Shown in pieces: positions 36,728 through 48,392 of a DNA stretch of 64,000 nucleotides; within the stretch, counting starts at the first letter, position 1; every line of letters starts with the position of its first letter. The stretch comes from Schistosoma mansoni (Eukaryota; Platyhelminthes; Trematoda; Strigeidida; Schistosomatidae): contig NC_031502.1 in assembly GCF_000237925.1 (NCBI RefSeq), positions 35,083,299-35,147,298 on the forward strand, in the 5' to 3' direction. Both the position numbers and the translations under genes were made by a program. The notes below the pieces were generated by a model, which made no database searches, was not told where the DNA came from, and saw nothing but the letters and a program-made list of their open reading frames with translations.

Positions 36728-39700
36728 TTATTGATTGACCACAAGAAGAACTACAAATAGAAATGTACTTAGCCTACAAATTGTATTTAAGGTGCTCCCA
36801 CATTACGAAATGTTTACTCAACTACGTACTAAAGGTTGGAGAAAACAATATTGTGCTAACTCTTACATGTTTGGAGTAAAGTCATCAAATAGGAAATAAG
36901 ATATGAGAGATGACAGAATCATTGATAGACCCATAGAGAAACCTTTCAAAATGTTATCAGCATATCTCATGACAAAGGCTATCGCTAGCCCTCCAAACGC
37001 CTGAAGAATAACTACAATCCAAACGATAGGTGTGTAACCGTAAAAAAACCCCAGAGTTTTGACTTTCGATGCATCATTAATGAAGACTCCAAACAGACCG
37101 ATTGGCACACCGAGGAGACCTAAAATATAGAGAGAAGATCATTAGTGAATATAAGTATCAATAATGATGCATTGTCAAAGCTCTATTCAGTAATGAGTAA
37201 TAGGTCAACAGTTAGTGCGCAGGTTTAGCATCTTAATGACCTTAGTAACTATATAAGTCTAGATTAGCGGCGCAAATCATGGGTAGTGATTGTCACCCGA
37301 GTTATGGTGGCTGGACGTTGTAGTCGCGTCGCTATAAGACGTAGGACCAACAACCAATAGTGGTGTACAGTCACAAGGGTGATCAATTGGACCAACGTAC
37401 AAATACATCCCTGATCATTTAAATTGAATGGTACAATTCGAAATATGGTGAGATTATTAATTAGTTCAGCAAGCTAAACAGCATTTATACCTTAACTACA
37501 TACAAGTTTGTGTATTACGAAACGGGACACACATCAAAAGTAGTAGGAAAATATAGTAAAATTAAACCATGAACATTGCTTGGTCTTACTACATAATTTT
37601 TTGTTGAGGAAACTGACGACAATTAAACATTTAACATGCAATTGTTAACTTTCATTCACAGTCAACAGCTAAAAGTTACCGAAGGTCGAATACAGAGACA
37701 AGAAAGATTATTACGAGAGTTTATCGAAAGTATGTGCAACGCATGCATCATCCAAACGTAAAATAATTTTTTTCCTATAATTGTATCATCAAGATAGAGA
37801 TTCTCACAAATTTTGGGAAAACTAATAAGGGATATTTGGACGTTGAAGATGCTAAAAAGAGTGGTAAGGAGACATAGCGACTCTTCTACAATCAATTTCG
37901 ATTATGGTTAACTTTCGTTAAGCTCTTTTATTAACTTGATTAACAGACAATGTTGTTTTAGCAGCAACAATATGTCTATTTTTTTGTTCTATTATGATCA
38001 CTATCTTGTCTGTATAGACGTGTACGCTTGATCAAATGACAGCCTACGCGCACATCTCTCTAGCTTAAATGTTAATATCTTGAATAACGTTCGATGAATC
38101 ATTCTCTTCCCCATGTATATATGTACTCGAATCCTATTAATAACCTTTGTCTTGCTGTGTCCTTATTCGATGTGACTATAAATTCGTAAGTTATAAGGAA
38201 CCAGGTTAGTAGCCAATGCTTTATTTTTAAAAAGATTCGTGTTAACCAGTGCTTTCTGTCTTACCTAGCTGTAGATTTCGCATCCAGATCGAAGTTGACG
38301 TTCCTTTAAATATTTTCTCAAGGTAAACACCAGCAAAGCCGCTAGTAACAGAAGCCAATAGAATTGCTAATAACCCATACAAATTTGAATGGAATTCACT
38401 GCTCGATGTTGACTGACCTAATGAAGGCAACTAAGAGTTATGGCAAGGAAAGAATAATTCACAATAAAGAATGTTAACATGTTTCAAATGGTTAATTCTG
38501 ACTATAATGATAAGATTATGTATGTAATATGCTTAATGGTTCAAACAGTCGGTTTCCAACACCTAGGTCATGAGACTTGGGAAGAGATGTATTGTCACTA
38601 ACCGTCGCACATAATTATGTGCTTGGCAAATGGATCAAGTCATTATTTACAAATTTACTACCATATGAGGACGTTACATCTTTACGACTGTTTCAGAATT
38701 AGGAAAAATATTTTTATCATACCACAAATGCCTCATAAAACAAGTAATAATTTGATCAGAATGGTTTGATTTCAGTATCAAAAGTTAGTTACTAAATAAG
38801 ATTACTTTTAATGAGGCTACAAATGAGACTGTTAGTATTCTATGTATAGGATAATCCGGTTATAAAAGACAAAAAATTGGAGATGACCGTGTATGTTTCG
38901 GTTTAAAATTCAGATGAACAAGTAAAAAGACTTCTTGATATAATGTTTATGAAACGTGTAATCATATCAACAATGATTGAATTCATGATACAATTCTTGC
39001 ATTTGAGCTTTGTTGTGTATTAAATGTTTTTTTTCGCAAAAACAATAGTTATTGCACTTTTCCAGTTGACTAACATGAGTACAACCGTAAAAATGTTGGC
39101 TTTACACCTAAGACTAGCAAAGGTCATTAACCAACAAATAAAAATACCCTACTACACACCTATTTGGACGACAATATATGATGTAGATTTGAGAAGAAGC
39201 GTTTTGAAACCTGATCTTGTGTCCATTTCGCTTGCGTATAGTTTAGTGAGGCCTGTCAGTACAGTTAGAATGAACCATTTTAAACTGTTGTAAAGCTAAT
39301 CTGATTGCTTTAGATTTGTGTTATTTTGGTTAGATTGCATCCAAAATTATGGATTTTATTTGTGAAGTGGATTATAAGTTACAAAGATGCAGTAGTTATT
39401 TTTTATACTATTTATCAATATTGCCAGAATTCTAAGAAACATCAAAACCATTACAAGGTTTATACAGTACGATGTTTCGTCAATATGAAATGCCTGTAGA
39501 TCAGTTCTATTCTTGATTATGATTGTAGGTTGAAGCAGAACACATTTGTATCAGGTTCTGAGTGACCCATAAACACAAGCATCTGCAGTTTCTAAAAGCG
39601 GTAAACTTAGAATATTCACTCATTTATAATCAACATAAAACCTGGGATAAATGTGCATCAACCTAAGTTGAAACATGGATTAACTTAGAAGGAAAATAAC

Positions 39701-40848
39701 GAACGCATAGAAATTAAACATTTTGGGAGATAGGGTGTGTTTTATGCTTCAATGTCAGGCCTATTACAACCGTCATAAAACATTTAACAACAAAAGCGAA
39801 AAGCTTTCAGCAGAATGACGCTAATTATGCTAGTTGGAGAACAAGCAGCACTGTAGAAAATAGCAGAGTGTGCGGTATTTATTGTGAAACATTACCTGTG
39901 TTAAGATAATACCTGTACTGAGTAATAAAAGAGAAAACCATTGAGTTGAACGTAGGTGGTGATTTAACAATAATATCATAAACATAGCAGTAGTGAATAT
40001 TTTACTTTGATAAAGTATCTGATATAAAACAGCATTCAAATGTGAAATGGCAAAATATAGTAAATTATTCTGTACAATATAAAGAGTTGAAGGAATTAAA
40101 ATTTGAATCATATCATTATACTGAACGATTATTTGATTATAGATTGATGAAATACTACGTTTAATTTGACCTAAAGTAAAAGAAAAAAAAAGAATATGAA
40201 GTATGAAATAGTCAAGAGTTTGTTAATAAATTCAAAAAATGCAGTCACAGAATAAACATGTGAATTTATTCCGATGATACTTTTGAAAAAATCAAACTAT
40301 GGTTTAGTGTGTTCAGAAAATTTAGTTCTATAATTTAAGTTAGAAATGAACTTTAATTATCGAGTTTTGGGCAAGTAGTTAGCCCACATATGAATTTATG
40401 GCCTAGGTACACAAACCTAGAAGTAATTTCCAAGTGGTACTCAATGTTCAAGAATGTCTAAATATAGTTGAGATCATGAGTCAGTTGAGGCTAGACCACC
40501 ATGGTGGTGATTTACCTGAATGTGTGAGCTTAAATTGACGTGAAAGTGGAGCAAGTCAGTGAATAAAGCTACGTGCACAATCAGTAAGCGAAACATTTTG
40601 TAGAAACCAGCACAATTAAATATTTAAAGAAATCTTTTCATTAAATAGTATTTACCTTCTTGGTAGAAAATCAAAATTGTCGACAATAGAAGTTTTAGAA
40701 ATTCACTACATACAACAACTGTTGAAGCTGAGTATAACTCCGAATTCTGAACTGAACGTGAAACACGCATCAATAAAATTAGGCAGGAGGTTTGACATGT
40801 CAAGAAAATAAGACTGCCACATTTTATCCAAACTCTTGAAGATATTTC
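36728..40848 (-). CDS. Golgi nucleotide-sugar transporter, SLC35A2/A3 type
   Basis: Exons on the minus strand: 40656-40848, 39896-40170, 38265-38430, 36867-37119 and 36728-36773; all GT-AG and frame-keeping, giving about 310 residues, near the usual 320-340. Signature stretches follow the UDP-galactose/UDP-GlcNAc transporter family: [90 protein letters not shown] and [18 protein letters not shown]. It should be a ten-helix antiporter moving a UDP-sugar into the Golgi lumen for UMP. The substrate cannot be told from sequence. The start exon is unresolved: only a few residues are missing, and a two-codon exon ATGTAC at 40908-40913 with a 59-nt intron would fit. The last exon is just 46 nt, adds a final hydrophobic strand (FLFVVLLVV), and its stop TAA lies inside an AATAAA. 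Confidence 0.85.
37873..38186 (+). repeat. LTR-like repeat, copy 2 (SLC35A intron)
   Basis: Near-identical to 32297-32609 in the same orientation, 5.6 kb away. It ends abruptly at ATAAATTCG where copy 1 continues. It sits in the intron between the SLC35A exons at 38265 and 37119. Confidence 0.85.
40460..40512 (+). mobile_element. Fragment of the inverted-repeat hammerhead element
   Basis: Contains TAGTTGAGATCATGAGTC followed by a GTTGAGGCTAGACCACCA block, the terminal arm of the element at 56656-56901. No second arm or ribozyme core follows. It lies in the SLC35A intron between exons at 40170 and 40656. Confidence 0.6.
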
Positions 40849-41329
40849 CTAAAATAGCAAACCAACTAAACAGGATTAACGTTAGTAAAGAAAAGAGTAA
40901 ATAATACGTACATAAAAGTTATCAACTACCTATATGGTGCTCTTTGTACCTAAACACCAGATATGTCCATTCAAGTCCCTAGATGGATGCACAATATTTA
41001 TTGAGTTGGTTTTAAAGCTAACTACTAAGAGCACATTGTATCTGATCTGCCAAGGCACAAATAAGTAATTAAACGACATTCTCTCCGATTATTTATATCT
41101 ATTTTGACTTAGCAAAACAAATAACGGTTGATCGAAATGTGAGATACCCTCATTCCAACGACTTAGTTCGACGGCGATATCATGATACCCCAGGATAAAT
41201 ACAATTATAACACTTTAAAAGTTGATAGGAAGGGAATGCATTACAACTACAGAACAGACAGAATAAATGAATATCTCAATGAAAATGGTTAGGGGAAAAG
41301 TAGGTGGAAAAAGATGCAATCAGCTCAAA

Positions 41330-42510
41330 CTAGATCTCGTAAAGTGAAAATACCCAGGAATAATTGAAAGTCATGACTTGAAAACAACTGCGCACTACAA
41401 GTCAGAATCTGCTGAAGGTTTTCAAGTGCTATGGTCGCTCCCTTGTTTTGAGTGCTTTGATATAGACATCATCCGGATTCCCTAATCCATTATGCAACAC
41501 TTCGTTTAGAATACTATATTCAAATAGCTAGTTCGTGTCTTTTTAAGGATGCTGACGCAACTGAGGATGTACAATTTCACGAAACTAAGTTAATGGCAGA
41601 CCTCAACTGGGATGAGTAATTGAAACACTTAGGCCTTTTTCCTTTATCTTATGGCACAATGCAAGACGATCTTATATTGGCATTTCGTTTCTTAAGTAGT
41701 GATTCAGGTGTTGATTTGCCTTTTTGATACCTTTAGAGACGAACAGCCCAGTGGCAATCGGTAAAGGTTCATAAGCTGCAACCGAATAGACTCAGGATGG
41801 GATTCTGATTTCATTACTGAGTGGAACCCCCTACCTGAACAGCGGTATCGATAAAATCAATGAGCTCTGGAAGAGAGGTTGTATTTAAATATACTTTGGG
41901 GATAGAAAGGTAAATAGGTAAAGCATAGAGGAAGTGCCTGTACCCATGGTATGGTCTCACAAGGATCTTGGGGTGACAGTGAGCCATGATCTTAAGACCA
42001 CGGCCTGCTAACGGATGGTTGAACCTAAAGGATTTAGAATCCTATGGGTTTTAAGACGGAAGTTCGCAAAGTCAGAAACTACAGTGCTCACTACAGTATA
42101 CACGACCTTAGTAAGAACTGAGTTCAGGCAGCAAGCGCTTGTTGGAAAGGTGACTCAGATATCCTATAAAATATACAGACGGCAGCTACCCGTGAAATTT
42201 CAGAACTCCGGGGTTTACCATACAAATAGCAGCTTGGAAAGCTAGACCATTTTACCCTGTCCTATTGCAGATTAAGAGGTTATATGATTTTGATGTATAG
42301 AATACTAAGAAATGATTTTGGACTCAGTATATCCTCTTTTTCTTCCCACTAGATCGGAACATCTCAGAGGACATAGCAGGAGAGTAGAAAAGTCAAGAAC
42401 AAATGGAATACCACGGGCATACAGGTTTTTACACCTAGTCATCAATTCTTGGGACGTTAACCCAAACTCATTCAGGAGACTAGACACTCACAGAAGCATA
42501 TAAGAAAAGG
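41330..42510 (+). mobile_element. Decayed CR1-like reverse transcriptase remnants
   Basis: Two overlapping-content segments correspond to the same C-terminal part of the CR1-like RT. One (about 41340-41720) has a DLKTTAHYKSESAEGFQVLWSL-like block. The other (about 41960-42500) has a matching block at 42000-42070 and then FLPTRSEHLRGHSRRVEKSR at 42330-42400. All frames are broken. Two copies in tandem, or one with an internal duplication. Confidence 0.65.
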
Positions 42511-44099
42511 AATAACATAGACCTTCTGTCCTTACTACACAAATCTGGATCCTATGACGTCTTGGCATCTGGGACAAAAAATTTGGAACTGCAATTATAC
42601 TGTTTGAATACGTAGAGAATAGGGCTGACATAATAAAAGACATTGGTGGATATATGGCCCTTAAAAATACATTCAGAGATCACAGGCATCGCAAAACCTT
42701 CGCTTTAGAAAGATTAATAGTGAAACATTAATTGCGGAAGGCAGCTCAAGATATAACGCGTGAAATATACTCACATAGCATGAAACATGATAGTATTTGA
42801 GACAATACTAAAAACGATAGATATAAGATTACAGTGAATACATTTAACCGCAAACCAACCATTAAAAGATGACAAGAGACAGGGGGTAGAAGTAATAGAT
42901 AAAAAACAAAACTGACATTCATCCTTGCATTCTGGTTGATTCAAGTTCGTGAAGAATCCTTAGTGAAGGTCCATCACAGAGAGACTATAATTTAAGGACG
43001 AACTAATCACATTTAGGATAGCAAGTTTTGGATTCCAACGCGAAATTCATTCATCTAATTAGCTAAAAAACGCTTTGGCATTCTAGTTGATGTCAGTTAG
43101 TGATTATCATCCCCAAAACTTAATTCCTAATTCAAACCATCAAATGTTAATTATAGTTCTTATTCTTCACACAGGTTAATAACCCTTATTTTGCTCTAAT
43201 CAGTCATCTTAGCGTCGCTTAAAAGCCGTCCATGAATTATGGTCTCACCCTCAACAGGCTCTATTTTCATACTTATCCAGTAGGCGACTAGCTAACACAC
43301 TGCACCCCAACCTAGCTAAAGCACAACATTGGAAATTCCTTCCGAAAATGCGACCTTCATGAGCCAGTGAAAAGTACTCATTCAAACAACGTTTTGTGAA
43401 TATTTCAATGCAAGTGGCATTTAGTGTGTAAATGCTAATTAACAACAAACACAATGTCATAGCTCAAATGATACTGATGAGTAATATTTATAATTAACGT
43501 TACACTTGATTTCATAATTAAATTAATTTTTGAAGGGCATTCGTGAAAAACGCTTGTATTGTGATAGTCATATACATATAGTTTTGAGGACGGTATTGTG
43601 TATATACACAGAACTAACAATAACACTTTAGAGGGTTGGATCGTTGTGTCCCAAGCTTATGAACTAGATTTCCGTATTCACATGTTACTATAAATTCGCT
43701 GCTGTCAGACTTCAGTGATCAAGATAGTAAGTTGGTGGACTTTTGTTGATTCGGACAATTTTTTGTAGTGAAGGCCAAACGTTTCTTTGAAAATGTTTAC
43801 TGTTAGGGCTGATACTACTTATTTGGGTAAGGCGTTTCTGTCATTAATCGTTTAATGAGAAAAATAGGACCCTACTCTTAGTTTATGAGATCGCGGTTTT
43901 CGAACGTTCTTGCCACGGCTCCGAAGATTATTAGTGATATAGGAAGCAGAAAGATGCGCCATTTTTACACCCGAATTGTAATTTAAGGTACAGCACGTCA
44001 AAATAAGGTCGCCTCGAGTTTTTCGACGCGACTAGACTAGAAATCAAGGCGTTTCAAGCACTCGTCGTAAGGGAGTTTTGAAGGACCATTTAATAATCT
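42511..44099. other. Unassigned intergenic stretch
   Basis: Short frames only; nothing recognised on either strand. Confidence 0.35.
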
Positions 44100-44119
44100 C
44101 GTTTTCCACGTGGAAAACG
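44100..44119. repeat. 20-bp perfect palindrome centred on CACGTG
   Basis: CGTTTTCCACGTGGAAAACG equals its own reverse complement over 20 bases. The centre is an E-box hexamer. It lies at the edge of the minus-strand CR1-like fragment that follows. Confidence 0.9.
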
Positions 44120-44690
44120 CTAATAGGAGTAGGTATCCTCAATCAGACTTGAACGAGGTGCTTGTATACAGTACTCTAAGTGTGGTCTTAGGTAGGTTGG
44201 ATATAAAATTTGAAACATATCTTCAAAGCATTTGAATGCTTGGTGTAGTGACCATAACACACGAAAACCTTTGACAGATGCTGCGTTGCGATGCATGGTT
44301 GTTTTCAAGTTGACGTACTTTTACAACTCAGTCCTTATGTTATTGTACTCATGGAGGAAATTTATCATCGACAGTAAACTGGTAATTATACCGTGACTGA
44401 AGTGAATGGGCACGCTCTCCTTAGACTTGGCTTCTAAGCCCTAATCTCCAGCCCATCTAACTAATTCTCGTTTATAAGATTAGAGACCAAAATGATCAGC
44501 CTCACTTCTTATCATTGTCCTGATGTTGATAACACCCGCAAACAATAGTGTTGAAGACTTAAGCAATAGTGGTAATTCATTGACGTAGCGAAGAAAAAGT
44601 AGGTGACCTAAGATGATACCTAGGAATACGCCATTTTTGACCGGCTTTCATTCAGATATTGTCCCCTTTACTTTCACTCTCTGTCTTCGG
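44120..44690 (-). mobile_element. Decayed CR1-like reverse transcriptase fragment
   Basis: Minus-strand frames read ILGHLLFLRYVNELP, then TLLFAG in place of the FADD box, and later GFRVLWSLHQAFKCFEDMF and LYPTYLRPHLEYCIQ. Same family as the 14.1-18.3 kb element, with the catalytic aspartates lost and frames broken. Confidence 0.7.
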
Positions 44691-47600
44691 CGACATACTA
44701 TTCTCGTCAGACTAACAGATCTGTAGTTAGATACGATCTGTCTCTGATGATCTTTGCATGTTGTACTAAATATAGAACCTTTACAATCCTTAGGTAGTTA
44801 AGTGTAGGGAAAGAGCGTGTTAAAGAGTATTGTGAATGGCTTTGAAATAATGTCCGTGAGAGATGACAGAAATCGTAGATGTAATCCATCAATGACCTAT
44901 ATCGACAGACGATATAGGAATGGCACTTTTAAATGTTTCGCCAACAAACAAACAAACATAAGATTTAGAACTTTAACAAGAAATAAAGGTTCTGAGTCTT
45001 ATATTTGCAAGTATATATTTTCAAGTGATTTCGATCAACCGTCATAACATTTTTATACCATTAGGATAAAGGTGTCACAAGTACCCAGAGTTTGACAACA
45101 CCTTAACCAGCAACACCTTTTATGATCGAAGTATGTCAGCCCAGTCAAATCAGAAGTCAGAAGTGAAGAGGTTCGAAGTTATATTTGAAAGGCTATTGAT
45201 ATATCGAAAAGCCTTTGATCCAAGCTAGCCAATGGTTGTACGGGATGCGTTCATTGAGCTGGGCAAAGTGGAAAGTATGGCGAACTAGGATGGATATTGG
45301 AAATCAGCAATTTCGACCACCATATCTGGTGGGAATGTCCATTGGAGTGGTACGCCTGTCTATTATGAAGTGGCTAGAATTTATGTTAAGTGAGGTAGTG
45401 TGTAAATATAAAGAAAAACCCATCGCGTGCGTTCTTCCCCATGACTAATCACTTCTTCCCCTCTATACGTATTGTGCCTCTTATCGATTTCTGAACCTAC
45501 ACAAACTTCCTTTTTGGTGTGTTCCCAAATACTATTATTGTTAATTTACTTACAACTGCATAATTATGGTAAAATGTGCCATGTCGTTGGGGTTGTTAAT
45601 CACTGGCTCACTTTTGTTTTACCTAACATTTTAGTTTTGATGGATGCCATATTGAGTGACTGCATTGCTGCATCCTTGATCTATCTACTCAATAACATAC
45701 GGGGATAAGCCTGTCTCGATCTAGGTTAGAGCTTTGGCACGATAGGCCAACCGATTTAACCTTGAGGCCAGAACGGGTGAGCCCGAATTGAGACCAACGG
45801 CTTTGAACAGAGAGACAAAAACTATTTTATTACCTGATTGGTTGGCAAGCGAGAGAGAGGATGGTTCAATAGAAACACAACTCGCTTTATTCTCGATTCA
45901 GATTTATGTAAACATACATGTATAAATAGATGCCTGACACAACCACAGAACACTAGTTAGAACGTAACACTTGTTTCCAAACTGAGCATGAGGGCAGAAA
46001 ACTAGAGTGCCAAAGGTTAAGTATGAATTACAATAACTTTGGAATGGAAAAGTTTGTGGCAGGGAATCACACATCAAACAGGAACTTATGGTTCACAAAA
46101 TTAGCAAGGGACAAAAGTAAATGTTAGTATTTTACAAACTTTGAAAAAAAAGTGAAATAATGTTTCCAAAAGTAGCTTCCGTTGTATGCCTCTGCTTCTT
46201 TATTTCTCTGTTCATATGATACATTCTTGATTTTTATTGTCTGAGTCACTGACTTGTATGTCTCGTAGCTGGAGGATTTTTCGTGCCTTAAGGTAACCCT
46301 CGTGCTATTGATAGAAGAAACCAGAGAAGTAGTGAATAGGTCTTTATTTCGATCTGCGCGCAGTCACAGTGGAGCGTGGGATTATCTGTTCAGACAAGCA
46401 AAGACTCTCAACATTCAATATAAGATAATAGGGAATATAACGCTTACAAAAAGTAAGGAAGTGAATGAATACTTGAACAATACTGTTTAAGCATATGCTT
46501 GGTTGTTTGGGGTCAACTCTTAACCAACCAACCTGAGCTGTTACAGATTCATGATTCCTATATTTTAGAAACATGTATCGTTTTTCAGTAGTTTGCCCAT
46601 TCGTCGTTTGAGAGGATTGTCACGTAACGCAGTCCAAAGAAGGAACTTTCATAGCCAATCCCCTTCTCTACTAAAACCTATCGAATTTCGGCGTACAAAA
46701 AGATCCATGGCATGACTACCATAGGTGATACAGTTAATCTTGACTTGGGATATTAGTGTAGAAAGTAGTTTCCTACATATGCGATTCTAAGCTAATCTTT
46801 AAACTGTTGAACACAGAGTTTTAGCTTAGCCATAGTCAGAACAAGTTAGCTATTTGTCTTTATAAACTTTATCTGTTTCTTAAATGTATATCAGAACCGT
46901 TAGTATACAAAGAACAACCAATAAAGTTTATTGAACAGGGAAAAAGGTTAGTGAAATGACATATCAAACAGTAAATAGAGGGTAGGAGAAATGAGTCAAC
47001 AAACCTAACATCGCTCGCGACAAACATGAAAGATCATTACTGATAGGTAAACAAGGCTTAGTTATATAATGTAAAGAGAGTCAGTATGGTGGTAGTTTCG
47101 TTTAATAATAATAATATTGATCATAGCTTACATAGAGGTGGCCATCCATAAAATCTGCCTAATGCAGACCCTGCTAGTCACAAAATAGAACAAAACCAGA
47201 AATGTGATCTTGGTTTATGGATTGTCCGACGCTACGCTCATGATTTTAGACTGTACTGGACCGTAGTCAACTAAAAGAACGAAAACAATTCATGTAAGTG
47301 TTCACTGAAACTAAACTGGCGTTCGAGATCGGAAAGAATCATGTGTTATCTCTCATCTACTACCTAAATTTTTTTCTTTGATGATTCCTAGTGATTTCAA
47401 TTTTCGCCTTGGAACAAACTTGAACTAAAGATTTCCACACGTAACTAGGCAGCTCTTGGAATCAGGAACAGAAAATTCACCGGATTAAGTAAAATTGATG
47501 GACGGTGAAAGCTAACACTATGTAAGCTATAAATATATCTACGACGAAAGAGATAATAATTGGGTGAATACCTGGGTTCATTTAAGTGCACTAAAGACGC

Positions 47601-48392
47601 ATATAGTCGACAAACAATTATTCAATTGAGAAAATGTTTTATTCATCATAAAAATTCAATATTAACCAATGATGACAAAAAGTCCTCAAGTGTATTGATA
47701 ACAAGGGAAAAATAAAAAAAACGGTACAATTTTTTATCCTATTTAAAGTACAACATTGATTGTATTAAATGTTTATAACATATAAATTATAATGTACAAA
47801 TTAAATGTTAATAATTGAATATAATGAAATGTAGTAATGATTGTTTATCTTTATTTGCAAAAGATAAATAATATTTACAGTATGACTTCTTCTTTTTTTG
47901 CTTTTTTTCTTCATGACTAGAACCTATTGTATAGTCAATTTCTTATATTCAATTGATTCTTATATATGGTAAATTCAATGTATTATATATATTAACCGGT
48001 ATACGAATAGTATAAAACAAATTAGATCTCTTCATAAGAAAGTATAATTAACAATTACTTGGTAACTAAGTAAATTATTATTACGTTCTTGCTTTATTTT
48101 AATGTCATATTGTATCCATCCTTTCCACCCCCCACCTCCACCCCCGGGAACAGAATATATCAAAATGTTACCAACATATTTATAGATAATTAAACATAAA
48201 TAATTCAGGTAAAGAAGAAAAAAGAGACAGGAAACAAAACAATCATATTAAGTCATAATTTACTGTTAGGAGAAATCTGTGAATGTAAGTTTTTTTTAAA
48301 AAAAAAGTTAATTTATTGTTGTTATCATTATCATTATTTTCTCAATCGGTTTTCTTCTTGAATGAAATCTTTCAAATCTTTCGATTAGTTAA
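44691..48392. other. Intergenic, mostly unassigned; right end is ROR 3' flank
   Basis: Open frames at 44817-45047, 45215-45448, 45472-45708 and 46302-46490 have no motif I know. The segment 45720-45980 ends in AACGTAACA and, on the minus strand, has a TTTATAC and an AATAAA, suggesting a decayed LTR. From about 47600 the DNA is very AT-rich and probably includes the 3' UTR of the kinase gene. Confidence 0.35.

Noticed and set aside
45720-45974. Second LTR-like segment ending AACGTAACA
   Set aside because: No matching other end or target duplication could be placed, so it is only mentioned in the regional note.
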